From contig NZ_BMXS01000004.1 in the NCBI RefSeq assembly GCF_014651875.1, positions 124,001-188,000 on the forward strand: 64,000 nt of DNA, read 5' to 3'. The translations under genes and the position numbers were made by a program. Shown here in pieces: positions 1 to 9,923 of the stretch. Every line of letters starts with the position of its first letter. Position 1 is the first letter of the stretch. This DNA comes from Litchfieldella qijiaojingensis (GTDB taxonomy: Bacteria; Pseudomonadota; Gammaproteobacteria; Pseudomonadales; Halomonadaceae). Below the pieces are notes generated by a model, which had not been told where the DNA came from, searched no databases, and was given only the letters and a program-made list of their open reading frames with translations.

Positions 1-390
1 AAGAACCCCTGCGCGGTCAAGCGTCCCGAAGGCTACACTCCGGGATACAGCGAGTCCGATGAAAATCCCGAAGCCTTGATCGCTCAAGGCAAGGATCTGT
101 TCCAGGATACGAGTCTGAGCACCAATGGCATGTCCTGCTCAAGTTGCCATGGGGCCGATGGCGATCAGGGCTATCAAGCCACTTTCGGCCAGGCGTTTCC
201 CCACCGAGTTGCCATGGGCCAAAACCTCTATGGTATGGAGGTGGTACATGCCGACGAGATGGTCCAGATATGCATGATCACTCCGATGGCAGCAGACCCT
301 TTGGCCTGGGATTCGGATGAGTTGGCGGCACTCTCCGCCTACACTGTGGAATTGCAGCGGCGCGAAGCTGGAGAGCCTCATAGCCTATAA
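1..390 (+). CDS. c-type cytochrome, C-terminal part (cut by window edge)
   Basis: The frame is open from base 1 and ends with TAA at 388-390, so the true start lies outside the window. The visible 129 residues carry one haem-binding CSSCH motif (C-x-x-C-H, near base 136) in the context MSCSSCHGADGDQG, and a downstream QICMITPMAADPLAWDSDELAALSAY stretch in which Met is a likely sixth haem ligand. This is the layout of a small periplasmic electron-carrier or diheme-type cytochrome c domain. The partner enzyme and full architecture cannot be judged from the fragment. Confidence 0.8.
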   Translation, partial: KNPCAVKRPEGYTPGYSESDENPEALIAQGKDLFQDTSLSTNGMSCSSCHGADGDQGYQATFGQAFPHRVAMGQNLYGMEVVHADEMVQICMITPMAADPLAWDSDELAALSAYTVELQRREAGEPHSL

Positions 391-482
391 CACGCACCCT
401 TCGGTGATTGCCGCAATGGCGGGTATGGGGAAGCCCATGCCCGCTGGGGCGTGTGTGGTGGACTCCTAGGCAGGAGATACTC

Positions 483-1184
483 ATGTCTTCACTCGAAGCG
501 TTTGCCATCGGTGAACCTATTTCGACCCCAAGCCTCGAGAGTTATTCCCGGGAACAATTGCAAGCCATGGCAGAGGCTGCAAGGGAGGCTCTGGAATGCC
601 AGCGGGTATTGAAAAAAGTCGGCCTCAACCTGGTTGGTGAGATCCTCAAGGGGCAGGGCAAATTCGTACAGTTCAACCATTATCCCGACGGTGACGTCTA
701 CGACCGCGATACCGGCAGCCAGTACTATTATCATGCCCACCGCGAAGGCGAGCATGGGCACTTTCATCTATTCAATCGTCCTGCCAGGGACAATCAGCAG
801 GGCAAGGTCAAGACACCCACTCACCTGATCGCCATCTCGATGGATCCTTGGGGGCTGCCGATCGGGCTGTTTACCACCAATCGCTGGGTGACGGGGGAGA
901 AATGGCGCCGCGCCGACAAGACACTGGCGTTGGCCGATGCCTTCGAGATCGACCATGCCTGGCCGTCTTGGCCGGTCAACCGTTGGGTCACGGCCATGCT
1001 GCGCTGCTATCGCCCTTATCTGGAGGTATTGTTGGCGCACCGGGATCGCGAGATCGAACGCCTGCAGGCATCGCAAGACGATGTGTTCGAGAATCGTGAC
1101 GTGGAAGTGATCGGTCAACTGCCGATCGACCTGCCGAACTGGTCGAAGCAGTTGGAGGAGACCTTGTCCCGAAGGGCGGCATGA
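483..1184 (+). CDS. conserved hypothetical protein (DUF6969-like)
   Basis: A soluble 233-residue protein without signal peptide or membrane segment. The ATG at 483 is chosen because AGGAGA sits 7 bases upstream; the open frame extends further left without a ribosome site. The middle holds an aromatic and His-rich run (YYYHAHREGEHGHFHLF) and later a Trp-rich part (WVTGEKWRRADKTLALADAFEIDHAWPSWPVNRWVTAM). I associate this pattern with an uncharacterised family, tentatively DUF6969, and assign no function. The cytochrome gene lies 92 bases upstream and a strong terminator 66 bases downstream, so it may be last in that transcription unit. Confidence 0.7.
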   Translation: MSSLEAFAIGEPISTPSLESYSREQLQAMAEAAREALECQRVLKKVGLNLVGEILKGQGKFVQFNHYPDGDVYDRDTGSQYYYHAHREGEHGHFHLFNRPARDNQQGKVKTPTHLIAISMDPWGLPIGLFTTNRWVTGEKWRRADKTLALADAFEIDHAWPSWPVNRWVTAMLRCYRPYLEVLLAHRDREIERLQASQDDVFENRDVEVIGQLPIDLPNWSKQLEETLSRRAA

Positions 1185-1249
1185 ACGTTCGTCCACCCCG
1201 GTAATCACGTCAGGGCTTTGTGGGCCTGCAAGGTATCAGGGGGCACGCA

Positions 1250-1280
1250 GGGGGCGCTGCTCAGGCAGCGCCCCCGTTTT
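1250..1280 (+). terminator. Rho-independent terminator
   Basis: An 11-bp perfect G+C-rich stem (GGGGGCGCTGC at 1250-1260 with GCAGCGCCCCC at 1265-1275), TCAG loop, followed by GTTTT. It ends the transcription unit that includes the gene at 483-1184. Confidence 0.85.
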
Positions 1281-1566
1281 ACGTTTAAGGCAACCCTTCG
1301 ACAGGAAAATCGTCAAACCTCGAATCTTATCTATCTTTATGAGGTATATAGCGATGAATGGAGCCTGACGGCATACGGCGAAGCCGCCATTGGACGGGAG
1401 CATGATGTCATCTGACCGTCGACCGGCTCGTGGAGCGTGACAAGGACCGACATGCGGAGCACCGATCTGAACGTGGGGAGGTCATAATGAGAGACGCAGG
1501 GCAGTGAACTAAGCCTCCTGGGCTTGCATCACAAAGAACGAAGGCCATTGCCGTAGGGAGCTTGAC
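1281..1566. other. intergenic, no gene recognised
   Basis: From 1185 to 1566 there are 382 bases without a convincing gene. Apart from the terminator at 1250-1280, I see only short open frames without ribosome sites. The promoter of the nfeD-slipin pair should lie here, but no clear -35/-10 pair stands out. GGGAG at 1557-1561 is the ribosome site of the next gene. Confidence 0.5.
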
Positions 1567-3126
1567 ATGGGCACGTCCGATACCGGTATCCGAGGCAAGG
1601 TGCTTGCCGTCTGCAGTCTGCTATGCCTGGTATTGGGGGTGGTGCTGGCTTGGCAATCCTGGGCACAGGAGGATACGCAGAAGGCCGAGCGGCGCAGCGC
1701 CTTGGTGATGACGATCGACGGCGCCATCGGCCCCGCCATCAGCGATTACTTCACGCGCGGGCTCCGCGAAGCCGAGAAACGCAATGCCGAGATCGTCATC
1801 GTAGAGATGAATACGCCGGGTGGACTGGATGCCTCCATGCGCGACATGATCAGTGCCATGCTGGGGTCACCGGTTCCTGTGGCTATCTACGTTTCCCCCA
1901 GCGGCTCGCGAGCGGCTAGTGCTGGCACTTACCTCATGTACGGCAGTCATGTCGCCGCGATGGCGCCTGCCACGCATCTTGGTTCGGCGACGCCGGTACA
2001 GATAGGCGGTGGCGGCGGGTCACCCTTTGGGGGGGGTGATGAAGAACCTGACGGTGGTGGAAGTGACAAGGAGTCTGGCGAGGAAACCACCCAGGGCGAG
2101 GGGAACAATGACGGTGGCGAGCAGGCTGCCGACGAGAAGGCTAGCGACGAAGAGCAGGCCAAGCCCGAGGCGTCACCCCGGCGCGGGGAAACCGCCATGG
2201 AGCGCAAGGTGCTCGAAGATGCGGTTTCCTATATCCGCAGCCTGGCCGAACGCCACGACCGCAACGCCGACTGGGCCGAAGCCGCAGTGCGAGAAGCCGT
2301 CAACCTGACGTCCAACGAAGCACTGGAGCGCAATGTCATCGATGTAGTGGCCAGCGATATCAACGATCTGCTGGCGCAGATCGATGGGCGCGAGGTGGTC
2401 ATGGATCGCGGTGAGTACCTGCTACAAACCGCGGACCTGACGATCGAACGCTTCGATCCCGACTGGCGCACCAAGCTGCTGGCAGTCATCACCAATCCCA
2501 ACGTGGCCTACTTCCTGATGATCATCGGCTTCTACGGCCTGATCTTCGAGCTTTCCAGCCCGGGTAGCCTGGTGCCCGGCACTATCGGCATCATTTGTCT
2601 GTTGCTGGCGTTGTTCGCCTTTCAGGTGTTGCCGATCAACTTCGCCGGGCTGGCGTTGATCGTGACCGGTATGGCCCTGATAGTAGGGGAGGCGCTGATG
2701 CCCAGCTTTGGCATCCTGGGGATCGGCGGCATTATCGCATTCGTCATTGGCTCGGTGATTCTCATGGACGCGGAAAATCTCAGTATTTCCATTCCGATGA
2801 TCGGGGGGATCGCCCTGCTGGCGGCGATACTCATGTTGTGGACCATGACTCGCTTCATGGGGCTTCGCAAGCGCAAGCCGCGAACCGGCCAGGAAGAGCT
2901 GCTCGGCTCGCGTGCCGTGGCGGTCAGCGACTTCCAGGGCGACGGTCGAGTCAGACTGCATGGCGAGCTATGGAAGGCGCATGCCTCTATGGAGGTCCAC
3001 AAGGGAGACGAACTGACCGTGGTCGGGATCGATGGTCTGACGGTCGAAGTCGCGTCCTGTGATGAGGCGTCACGATCCAGCGAGTCACCGTCGTCGCGGA
3101 GCAGTCAATCGCAAGCCAAGGAGTAG
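1567..3126 (+). CDS. NfeD family ClpP-class membrane serine protease
   Basis: A 519-residue full-length NfeD1b-type protein. An N-terminal membrane anchor (about residues 10-30) is followed by a ClpP/SppA-like protease domain. The nucleophile is probably Ser118 in GSRAASAG and the general base Lys214 in ETAMERKV, by analogy with the Ser/Lys dyad of archaeal PH1510. Between them lies an unusual Gly/Asp/Glu-rich stretch (about 146-205). Several membrane helices (about 305-410) and a C-terminal soluble NfeD OB-fold domain (about 430-500) follow. The ribosome site GGGAG supports the ATG. Six bases separate it from the slipin gene, the classic partner whose C terminus such proteases cleave. Confidence 0.92.
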   Translation: MGTSDTGIRGKVLAVCSLLCLVLGVVLAWQSWAQEDTQKAERRSALVMTIDGAIGPAISDYFTRGLREAEKRNAEIVIVEMNTPGGLDASMRDMISAMLGSPVPVAIYVSPSGSRAASAGTYLMYGSHVAAMAPATHLGSATPVQIGGGGGSPFGGGDEEPDGGGSDKESGEETTQGEGNNDGGEQAADEKASDEEQAKPEASPRRGETAMERKVLEDAVSYIRSLAERHDRNADWAEAAVREAVNLTSNEALERNVIDVVASDINDLLAQIDGREVVMDRGEYLLQTADLTIERFDPDWRTKLLAVITNPNVAYFLMIIGFYGLIFELSSPGSLVPGTIGIICLLLALFAFQVLPINFAGLALIVTGMALIVGEALMPSFGILGIGGIIAFVIGSVILMDAENLSISIPMIGGIALLAAILMLWTMTRFMGLRKRKPRTGQEELLGSRAVAVSDFQGDGRVRLHGELWKAHASMEVHKGDELTVVGIDGLTVEVASCDEASRSSESPSSRSSQSQAKE

Positions 3127-3132
3127 AGAGCC

Positions 3133-3915
3133 ATGTTGATTACCTATCTCGTACCGCTAGTCCTGGTGCTGATGTTTCTGGCGGCCTCGATCCGCATCCT
3201 GCCGGAGTACAGGCGCGGTGTGGTGTTCTTCCTGGGGCGTTTCCAGGCCGTCAAGGGGCCGGGGCTGTTCATCGTCATCCCCGCCATCCAGAAAATGGAG
3301 GTGGTCGATCTGCGCGTGATCACCATGGACGTTCCCGAACAGGACGTGATTTCCAAGGACAACGTCACGGTGAAGGTCAATGCGGTGCTGTACTTCCGGG
3401 TGGTCGATCCGGAAAAGGCCATCATCCAGGTCGAGCATTTCGTCAACGCGACCAGCCAGTTGGCTCAGACCACCTTGCGTTCGGTACTCGGCAAGCACGA
3501 CCTCGACGAGATGCTTTCCGAACGCGACAAGCTCAACGATGATATCCAGGAGATCATCGATGCCTCGGCCGAAGGCTGGGGGATCAAGGTCGCCAACGTC
3601 GAGATCAAGCATGTCGACCTTGACGAAAGCATGATTCGTGCCATCGCGCGCCAGGCCGAGGCCGAGCGCGAACGGCGCGCCAAGGTGATTCATGCCGAAG
3701 GCGAATTGCAGGCCTCCAAGAAGCTGGTCGAGGCCGCCCATGTCATGTCGGCCAACCCGGCGGCCTTGCAATTGCGCTACTTGCAGACCATGAACGACAT
3801 GAGCAACAAGAACGCCTCGACGATCGTCGTACCATTGCCCATCGATCTCATGGAGGCTTTCCGGTTCATGAGACAAGCCAAGAGAGCGAGTGACCAGGGT
3901 ACTTCTCAGGAGTGA
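3133..3915 (+). CDS. slipin (stomatin/prohibitin-like SPFH protein)
   Basis: A 260-residue membrane-anchored SPFH protein. There is one N-terminal hydrophobic hairpin (residues 2-22), then a band-7 domain ([57 protein letters not shown]) and a helical region rich in [17 protein letters not shown] typical of the oligomerising coiled coil. AAGGAG sits 9 bases before the ATG. It follows the NfeD protease by 6 bases, the conserved bacterial and archaeal pairing in which slipin scaffolds a membrane microdomain and may be the protease substrate. Confidence 0.93.
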   Translation: MLITYLVPLVLVLMFLAASIRILPEYRRGVVFFLGRFQAVKGPGLFIVIPAIQKMEVVDLRVITMDVPEQDVISKDNVTVKVNAVLYFRVVDPEKAIIQVEHFVNATSQLAQTTLRSVLGKHDLDEMLSERDKLNDDIQEIIDASAEGWGIKVANVEIKHVDLDESMIRAIARQAEAERERRAKVIHAEGELQASKKLVEAAHVMSANPAALQLRYLQTMNDMSNKNASTIVVPLPIDLMEAFRFMRQAKRASDQGTSQE

Positions 3916-4829
3916 GTCGGACCGTTCTTTCCCATCACCAGCAAGGGCTAGTGATGACTGCTGGCGGTGCGCTGATCATTTCTCCGGATGCCTTGTTGAT
4001 CAAGCTGATCGCGCTGCCTGATGCACAGATACTGCTCTGGCGTGGGCTGCTTACTGCGTTGGGCTTCGTGATCATCGTCGCACTGCGCAACGGGCGGAAC
4101 TTTCTCAGTGCTTACCAGCGTTGCGGCTGGACCGGCATCGGCGTGGCGGTGCTATTCAGCTTTTCGACCTTCGGGTTCGTACTCGGCAATCAATACACCA
4201 AGGGCGGCAATGTGCTGATGATCCTGGCCGGGGCGCCGTTGATAGCAGCACTGCTGTCGCGGGTCTTCCTGCGTGAACGTCAGCCGCTGCGTACTTGGAT
4301 TGCCATCGGCCTGTGCATGCTGGGCACCTCGCTGATCGTGGTCGATGATGCCGGTACCGGTTCCTGGCTGGGCAACGGCTTCGCGTTGCTGGCGGCTTTG
4401 GCCCTGGCCGCCAACTTCACTCTCTGTCGTACTCGTCTGGGAATCGACATGAGCCCTATGCTGACCCTGTCGGGCGTGCTGGTGGCGTCCATGGCCGCGC
4501 TGGTCGGCGGGGCCACCCATGGTCTGGCCTGGCCGCCAGTGGAGAGTGCCGTCCTGTTGGTACTGCTGTGTCTATGCCTGCTGCCTCTGGGGTTCACCCT
4601 GATCCAGCGAGGCCCCCTGTACTTGCCTGCCGCCGACGTGGGGCTGCTGATGCTGATGGAGGTGGTGGTCGGAACGCTGTGGGTATGGTGGATCCTTGGC
4701 GAACGGCCGGCCCCCATCGCCATGTTCGGTGGGGCTCTGGTGCTGGGCACCTTGTTCGCAAAGGGGCTGATCGAACGGCGTCGTGAGCGTCGGTTGAGAC
4801 TTGAGGATGCGGGTGGGAGGCTTTCCTGA
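3912..4829 (+). CDS. EamA/DMT-superfamily transporter
   Basis: A 305-residue inner-membrane protein with about ten hydrophobic segments in two EamA repeats and an Arg-rich cytoplasmic tail ([12 protein letters not shown]). It belongs to the drug/metabolite transporter superfamily; the substrate cannot be told from sequence. The GTG start at 3912 overlaps the slipin stop (GTGA), which suggests translational coupling. An in-frame ATG at 3954, just before the first helix, is the alternative. Confidence 0.85.
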   Translation: MSRTVLSHHQQGLVMTAGGALIISPDALLIKLIALPDAQILLWRGLLTALGFVIIVALRNGRNFLSAYQRCGWTGIGVAVLFSFSTFGFVLGNQYTKGGNVLMILAGAPLIAALLSRVFLRERQPLRTWIAIGLCMLGTSLIVVDDAGTGSWLGNGFALLAALALAANFTLCRTRLGIDMSPMLTLSGVLVASMAALVGGATHGLAWPPVESAVLLVLLCLCLLPLGFTLIQRGPLYLPAADVGLLMLMEVVVGTLWVWWILGERPAPIAMFGGALVLGTLFAKGLIERRRERRLRLEDAGGRLS

Positions 4830-5216
4830 TAGAATCCATCGCTCGTGATTAAGACCGTGATACGACGAAAGTCGAAAGCGGCATTTATCCTCAGACGAGC
4901 AACGGGATTCGACTTACCGTGATTGGTAACACTGCATACCACGTGCCCCTGACCGGGTGCACTCCGCCCTAGCGCGTATCTCCCTCTCTTCGCGGTAACG
5001 GTTCCGAGACCTCCTGCAAGGTCTTCATGGAAGCGTCACCGACTGGCATCAAGCTGATGTCGTCGCGCAATACCGGGTTAACCGAACAACCCGAATGTCT
5101 GGCTGGCGATGCCTGCTTCCCCATGTGGGAGCGTAGCTGAGTTAGTCTCGCACCCTGTTGCCGTTTCACCCCCCTGGCGCCTTCGGGCATGACTTGACCC
5201 TCGACTGGACCGCAGA
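4830..5216. other. intergenic region, no gene recognised
   Basis: 387 bases between the EamA gene and the SulP gene. I found no protein-coding frame with a ribosome site. A small inverted repeat (CGGGTT 5074-5079 / AACCCG 5088-5093) is the only visible structure, too weak to name. It probably carries the SulP promoter and could hold an RNA, but nothing supports one. Confidence 0.4.
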
Positions 5217-6707
5217 ATGATACGATCCATCAAGCAAGACTGGTTTTCCAATCTCAAGGGCGACACCCTCTCCGGCATCGTGGTGGCACTGGCGTTGATC
5301 CCGGAGGCCATCGCCTTCTCGATCATCGCCGGCGTCGATCCCAAAGTCGGCCTCTACGCTTCCTTCTGTATCGCTGTCGTCATCGCCTTCACCGGCGGGC
5401 GACCGGGCATGATCTCGGCGGCCACTGGCGCCATGGCACTGCTGATGGTGACTCTGGTGCGCGACCATGGTCTGGAGTACCTGCTGGCCGCGACGCTCTT
5501 GACCGGGGTGCTGCAAATCACCGCCGGCTACCTCAGGCTGGCCGACCTGATGCGCTTCGTGTCGCGCTCGGTGGTCACTGGGTTCGTCAATGCCCTGGCG
5601 ATCCTGATCTTCATGGCCCAGTTACCCGAGCTGACTGGTGTGACCTGGCATGTCTATGCCATGACCGCTGCCGGATTGGCCATCATTTACCTGTTCCCCT
5701 ATTTGCCGGTGATCGGCAAGAGCGTACCGTCGCCGTTGGTCTGCATCGTGGTGCTGACCGTCGTCTACATGGTGTCGGGCATGGAAATCCGTACCGTGGG
5801 GGATATGGGTGAGCTACCCGATACGTTGCCGGTGTTCCTGTGGCCGGACGTGCCGCTGACCCTCGAGACACTGATGATCATTCTGCCAACCTCGGTGATG
5901 CTGACCGTGGTGGGGCTGCTGGAGTCGATGATGACCGCCACCATCGTCGACGACCTGACCGATACGCGCAGCGACAAGAACCGTGAATGCAAAGGTCAGG
6001 GCATCGCCAATATCGGTGCCGGTCTGCTGGGAGGTATGGCGGGCTGCGCGATGATCGGCCAGTCGGTGATCAACATCAAGTCCGGCGGTCGTACCCGGCT
6101 GTCATCGCTGATTGCCGGCGTGGTGCTGTTGATGATGGTGGTGTTCCTCTCCGACTGGGTGTCGCAGATTCCAATGGCGGCCCTGGTGGCGGTGATGATC
6201 ATGGTCGCCATCGGTACCTTTAGCTGGAGCTCGATCCGTGACCTCAAGAAGCACCCCCTGAGCACCAATATCGTCATGGTGGCCACGGTGATCGTGGTGG
6301 TGGCGACTCATAACCTGGCGATCGGCGTCTTCGTCGGGGTACTGCTGGCGGCGATGTTCTTCGCCAACAAGGTCGGCAACATCCTCTATATCGGCTCTCG
6401 CGAGATCGAGGAAGGTCGGGGCCGCGAATACCAGGTGGTGGGGCAGGTGTTCTTCGCTTCCTCGGCACGCTTCATGGACGCGTTCGACTTCAAGGAAAGC
6501 GTCGAGAAGGTCATCATCGACCTCTCGCGCGCCCATTTCTGGGATATTACCGCGGTCGAGGCCTTGGATCGGGCGGTGATCAAGTTCCGACGCGAGGGCA
6601 CCGAGGTGGAGATCATCGGCCTCAACGAGGCCAGCGCGACCATCGTCGATCGCTTCGCCATCCACGACAAGCCCGATGCCGTCGAGAAGCTGATGGGTGG
6701 CCACTGA
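5217..6707 (+). CDS. SulP family inorganic anion transporter (with STAS domain)
   Basis: A 496-residue SulP protein. The N-terminal signature [20 protein letters not shown] matches the first helix of SulP transporters, about ten more membrane helices follow, and the C-terminal part (from about residue 385) is a cytoplasmic STAS domain ([24 protein letters not shown]). Members move sulfate, bicarbonate or other anions; the substrate is not decided here. The universal stress protein 100 bases downstream is a common neighbour of SulP genes, which makes a bicarbonate or anion stress role plausible but unproven. Confidence 0.9.
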   Translation: MIRSIKQDWFSNLKGDTLSGIVVALALIPEAIAFSIIAGVDPKVGLYASFCIAVVIAFTGGRPGMISAATGAMALLMVTLVRDHGLEYLLAATLLTGVLQITAGYLRLADLMRFVSRSVVTGFVNALAILIFMAQLPELTGVTWHVYAMTAAGLAIIYLFPYLPVIGKSVPSPLVCIVVLTVVYMVSGMEIRTVGDMGELPDTLPVFLWPDVPLTLETLMIILPTSVMLTVVGLLESMMTATIVDDLTDTRSDKNRECKGQGIANIGAGLLGGMAGCAMIGQSVINIKSGGRTRLSSLIAGVVLLMMVVFLSDWVSQIPMAALVAVMIMVAIGTFSWSSIRDLKKHPLSTNIVMVATVIVVVATHNLAIGVFVGVLLAAMFFANKVGNILYIGSREIEEGRGREYQVVGQVFFASSARFMDAFDFKESVEKVIIDLSRAHFWDITAVEALDRAVIKFRREGTEVEIIGLNEASATIVDRFAIHDKPDAVEKLMGGH

Positions 6708-6816
6708 TCGTTGAGGGAGGCATAGTGATGCAGGGTGTTCAGTACCGGCACAATATTGTAGAACGGAATACCAGCGCCGGTTTCAAAGAAAATAAACGCC
6801 AGCAAGGAAAATGACG

Positions 6817-7671
6817 ATGACCGATCAAGTGATGGCCGCCATCGACGGGTCGCAGTTCTCGACGGCGGTATGCGACTACGCCGCCTGGGCCAGCTTGGCG
6901 CTCGGTGCGCCACTGACCTTCTTGCACGTGGTCGACAACCATCCGCAGACAGCCGAAGCCGATCTATCCGGCAACATCGGCCTGGGGTCGCGTGAGCATC
7001 TGCTGGAAGAACTGGCGTCACTGGACGAGAAACGCGCCAAGCTGGCTCAGGAGCAGGGGCGGTTGATGCTGGATGCCGCCAAGTCGCGTGCCATCGAGGA
7101 TGGCGTCACCGAGCCGGGGACCCGGCAGCGCAACGGAGAACTGGTGGAAACGCTCACCGAGCTGGAAAACGACATTCGGCTGTTGGTGATCGGCAAGCGT
7201 GGCGAGACGGCGCATCAGGCCAGCGAACACCTGGGGTCCAATCTGGAGCGGGTGGTACGCAGCCTGCACCGACCGATCCTGGTAGCGCCTGAGACCTTCG
7301 AACGACCTCAGCGGGTGATGATCGCTTTCGATGGCAGCAAGACCACGAGCAAGGGCGTGGAGATGATCGCCAGGAGCCCGCTGTTCAAGGAGATCGCCGT
7401 GCATGTGGTGATGGTCGGGGCCGAAGTGGCGGATATGCGCTCCCAGCTCGACTGGGCACTGAGGACTCTGAGCGATGCCGGTTTCGAGGCGCATGGCGAG
7501 ATTCGTGCCGGTGAAGTCGAGGAAAGCCTGCGTACCTATCAGCAAGAGCACGACATCGATCTGTTGGTAATGGGGGCTTATGGCCACTCGCGGATTCGTC
7601 ACCTGCTGGTCGGAAGCACGACTACGGCCATGTTGCGCAAGGCCACGGTGCCGGTGCTATTGTTGCGTTGA
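6817..7671 (+). CDS. tandem universal stress protein (UspA x2)
   Basis: About 284 residues made of two UspA domains. The first ends with a nucleotide-binding-type loop (VIGKRGETAHQASEHLGSNLERVVR) and the second with VMGAYGHSRIRHLLVGSTTTAMLRKA, both fitting G-x2-G-x9-G-S/T. Two in-frame ATGs exist. The one at 6817 is about 7 bases from AAGGAAA and is preferred; the one at 6811 abuts the ribosome site. It is cytoplasmic and probably cotranscribed with the SulP transporter. Confidence 0.9.
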   Translation: MTDQVMAAIDGSQFSTAVCDYAAWASLALGAPLTFLHVVDNHPQTAEADLSGNIGLGSREHLLEELASLDEKRAKLAQEQGRLMLDAAKSRAIEDGVTEPGTRQRNGELVETLTELENDIRLLVIGKRGETAHQASEHLGSNLERVVRSLHRPILVAPETFERPQRVMIAFDGSKTTSKGVEMIARSPLFKEIAVHVVMVGAEVADMRSQLDWALRTLSDAGFEAHGEIRAGEVEESLRTYQQEHDIDLLVMGAYGHSRIRHLLVGSTTTAMLRKATVPVLLLR

Positions 7672-7714
7672 GTGTTTGGTGCCGCACGGAATTTGCCGTG
7701 CATAGGGGGAAAGG

Positions 7715-8056
7715 GTGAATCATCCCGAACTCGATATCGACGCTATTGCCGAAAAGCTTCGCGAGAATCGTGCTCAGTTGCTCGAATCGAGTGAGTCCAC
7801 ACGTGATGCGCGTAGCACTGTGGAGTTGGACCAGACCTCGGTGGGCCGCTTGTCGAGGATGGATGCCATGCAAGGCCAAGCCATGGCCAAGGCCGAGGAG
7901 GAGCGCCGGAAACTGGCCGTCCGACGCATCGATGCCGCGCTCTTGCGTATCGAGCAAGGCAACTTCGGTGAGTGTATCGAGTGTGGGGAATGGATTGCCG
8001 CCAAACGACTGGAGTGGGATCCCACGGTGCTGAAATGCATCGATTGTGCGGATTGA
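7715..8056 (+). CDS. TraR/DksA family zinc-finger protein
   Basis: A 113-residue protein with a helical N-terminal half and a C-terminal DksA/TraR-type C4 zinc finger: Cys87, Cys90, Cys108 and Cys111 (CIECGEW...VLKCIDC). It is shorter than canonical DksA (about 150 residues) and lacks a clear DxxDxA tip in the coiled coil, so it is a DksA-like protein rather than DksA itself. Relatives bind the RNA polymerase secondary channel; that role here is inference. The start is GTG at 7715 with AGGGG upstream. Confidence 0.88.
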   Translation: MNHPELDIDAIAEKLRENRAQLLESSESTRDARSTVELDQTSVGRLSRMDAMQGQAMAKAEEERRKLAVRRIDAALLRIEQGNFGECIECGEWIAAKRLEWDPTVLKCIDCAD

Positions 8057-8086
8057 GCCACTTGTAAATGAAGACAAGGAACTTAC

Positions 8087-8446
8087 ATGACCATCATTCG
8101 ACATGATGCCCAGGCACGTATGAGCCGTGCCGTGATTCACAATGGCGTGGCCTATCTGTGTGGCCAGGTGGCGGGCCCGGAGGCCCGGTACGGCGACATT
8201 ACCGCCCAGACCGAGAGCATGTTGGCACGCCTCGATGCCCTGCTCAAGGAGATCGGTTCCGACCGCGAGCGCCTGCTGTCGGCGACGATCTACCTCAAGG
8301 ATGGCGAGGACTTTGCTGCCATGAACGCGGTTTGGGATACCTGGGTACCGGAAGGCCATGCCCCCGCGCGTACCTGTGTCTGTGCGCCGATGCCCGCCGA
8401 TGAACTGAAGGTCGAGATTACCGTCACAGCGGTGGTACCGAGCTAG
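8087..8446 (+). CDS. RidA family protein (enamine/imine deaminase-like)
   Basis: A 119-residue YjgF/YER057c/UK114-fold protein. The family Arg (Arg95 in [10 protein letters not shown]) and the C-terminal VEITVTAV strand are present, as in RidA proteins that hydrolyse reactive 2-aminoacrylate-type enamines. AAGGAA precedes the ATG. It lies 30 bases after the DksA-like gene and converges on the next gene with a 5-base gap. The exact substrate of this subgroup is unknown. Confidence 0.85.
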   Translation: MTIIRHDAQARMSRAVIHNGVAYLCGQVAGPEARYGDITAQTESMLARLDALLKEIGSDRERLLSATIYLKDGEDFAAMNAVWDTWVPEGHAPARTCVCAPMPADELKVEITVTAVVPS

Positions 8447-8451
8447 GGAAC

Positions 8452-9060
8452 CTAACCTTCCTCTTCGATGGGGAGCCTACGCGGCTGGTGGCGCAGGAAG
8501 GCTGCCAGCCGCTCGTCCTCGCACTCTCCCACCTGACAGAGCTGGCTGGCGAGTTCGGCATACTGGCGTAGAATCGGCTCGATCAGGCGCATGCGCGTCG
8601 CATCGCCCTTGGCCTCCTCGGCTTCATTTGCCAACCATTCGAACAAGCGCCCCAAACGCGCAATGTTGGGGTCGCCACGACCGGTATTTTTACGCAGGGC
8701 ATCGACGGCGAGACAGCGCAGCACGCTACGCTTGTTGGGGTCCAGGCTCTCCTTGGCGAGCAGGGCTTCGGCTTGGTGCACGAAGCGTTCCATGAGCTGT
8801 GCCGTTTCCACTGCACGAAGTTGACGGCTCTGTGCCTCGAGGCTCGTGGCCAGGGCCTTGTGCTGGGCTCGCAGGCCACCGATCAGCGCGACCAACATGA
8901 TCAACAGGCTCATGATGGCAGCCAGGGCCAGCACGAAGAGCCCCAGGGGAGCCAGATGTTCCGGCGCCAGTGGCCAGCTTAGTCCGCTGACGGCGATTCC
9001 CAGCGTTCCTATGGCGAGCGTGACGGCAATGATCAATATCCAGACGGCGGTGGATGGCAT
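8452..9060 (-). CDS. membrane protein of unknown function
   Basis: A 202-residue protein with two N-terminal membrane helices (VWILIIAVTLAIGTLGIAV and LGLFVLALAAIMSLLIMLVALIGGL). The rest is a charged, helical cytoplasmic domain (LEAQSRQLRAVETAQLMERFVHQAEALL onward) likely to contain coiled coil. The ATG at 9060 is preferred because AGGAG precedes it; the frame extends to 9105 without a ribosome site. I do not recognise a family. It lies beyond the end of the aryl polyene operon, on the same strand. Confidence 0.65.
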   Translation of the reverse strand: MPSTAVWILIIAVTLAIGTLGIAVSGLSWPLAPEHLAPLGLFVLALAAIMSLLIMLVALIGGLRAQHKALATSLEAQSRQLRAVETAQLMERFVHQAEALLAKESLDPNKRSVLRCLAVDALRKNTGRGDPNIARLGRLFEWLANEAEEAKGDATRMRLIEPILRQYAELASQLCQVGECEDERLAAFLRHQPRRLPIEEEG

Positions 9061-9158
9061 CCCTGGAACTCCTGGTACGGCCAGCGCAAGAAAATGAAAA
9101 GGCATATGGGGTTATCGGCAGGCCACTGGGATACCTGAAGCCCGATGACCATGGACGG

Positions 9159-9851
9159 TTATTTCTCCTCCTCCGCGTCCCCCTCTTCTTCATCTTCGGT
9201 CTCGCTTTCTTCCGTGTCGTCGCCAGGTTGCTTGAACCATTCACTGAAAAAGGTCTGCAAGGAGACATCGACCAAGGTGCGCTGGTTTTCGAACTCGACA
9301 GTCAGTTCATCGCCGTTGGCGGCCAGTAGCGTGATTCGCTCGAGTAACTCCGCCCCTTCCAGGGTCAGCGTGCCGAGCCAGGTTTCCAGTGGTGGAGCCA
9401 GTGGGGTGAGCTGTACCTGCCACTCATCGGGCTCTCCCTTCAGCTTGATATGATAGTAGTGTGAGAGTGCCGGCCAGTTGCCTCCGATCAGGTCGACCAG
9501 TTGTTGGGCGAAGGCGAACCGGTTGGCCAGCGCCATGATATCTGCCGCGTCCTCTTCTTCCTCAGCGTTCCATGCCCGTGGAGCTGTCATGTCGGCGTAG
9601 AACGATACGGTGGTGTCCACGGGGGTGAGTAGTTGCCAAATCACCCGCTGGTCGCGTTGGTAGATAAAGCGCCCCTGGCTGTAGAGTCGCGTTTCCTGAT
9701 CGGCCAGCCAGCTACGTTGCTCGAACTGCCCCTGAATGGTGGTAGGCTCGGACAGTTGGGAGCGTAGCGCTTCGAGATCGAAGGCAAGCGCCGATGGGGC
9801 AATGACGGATAGTGAAAACAGCGCTGCGATGACGTGTCTTGGCAAAATCAC
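9159..9851 (-). CDS. LolA-like outer membrane lipoprotein carrier family protein (second copy)
   Basis: A 230-residue periplasmic protein: signal peptide (about 1-23, ending SALA), then a LolA-like domain (TTIQGQFEQRSWLADQETRLYSQGRFIYQRDQRVIWQLLTPVDTTVSFY). The C terminus is a strongly acidic tail (about 20 residues, mostly Asp/Glu), unusual for LolA. The start codon is GTG. It shares the QFEQ/FEQSRWLADxExRL pattern with the LolA-like protein at 18848-19408. It sits 72 bases after the phosphopantetheinyl transferase gene, so it may be the last gene of the pigment locus. Confidence 0.8.
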   Translation of the reverse strand: MILPRHVIAALFSLSVIAPSALAFDLEALRSQLSEPTTIQGQFEQRSWLADQETRLYSQGRFIYQRDQRVIWQLLTPVDTTVSFYADMTAPRAWNAEEEEDAADIMALANRFAFAQQLVDLIGGNWPALSHYYHIKLKGEPDEWQVQLTPLAPPLETWLGTLTLEGAELLERITLLAANGDELTVEFENQRTLVDVSLQTFFSEWFKQPGDDTEESETEDEEEGDAEEEK

Positions 9852-9923
9852 GATCTTCCGAAACGAGCGGCGTCAGTCCAAAGGGATGGAAGGCTCTTAT
9901 CCTACTCCTTGCTGGGGCGTTTC

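Noticed and set aside
1218-1415. A 65-codon frame after the hypothetical gene
   Set aside because: It runs through the strong terminator at 1250-1280 and lacks a ribosome site.
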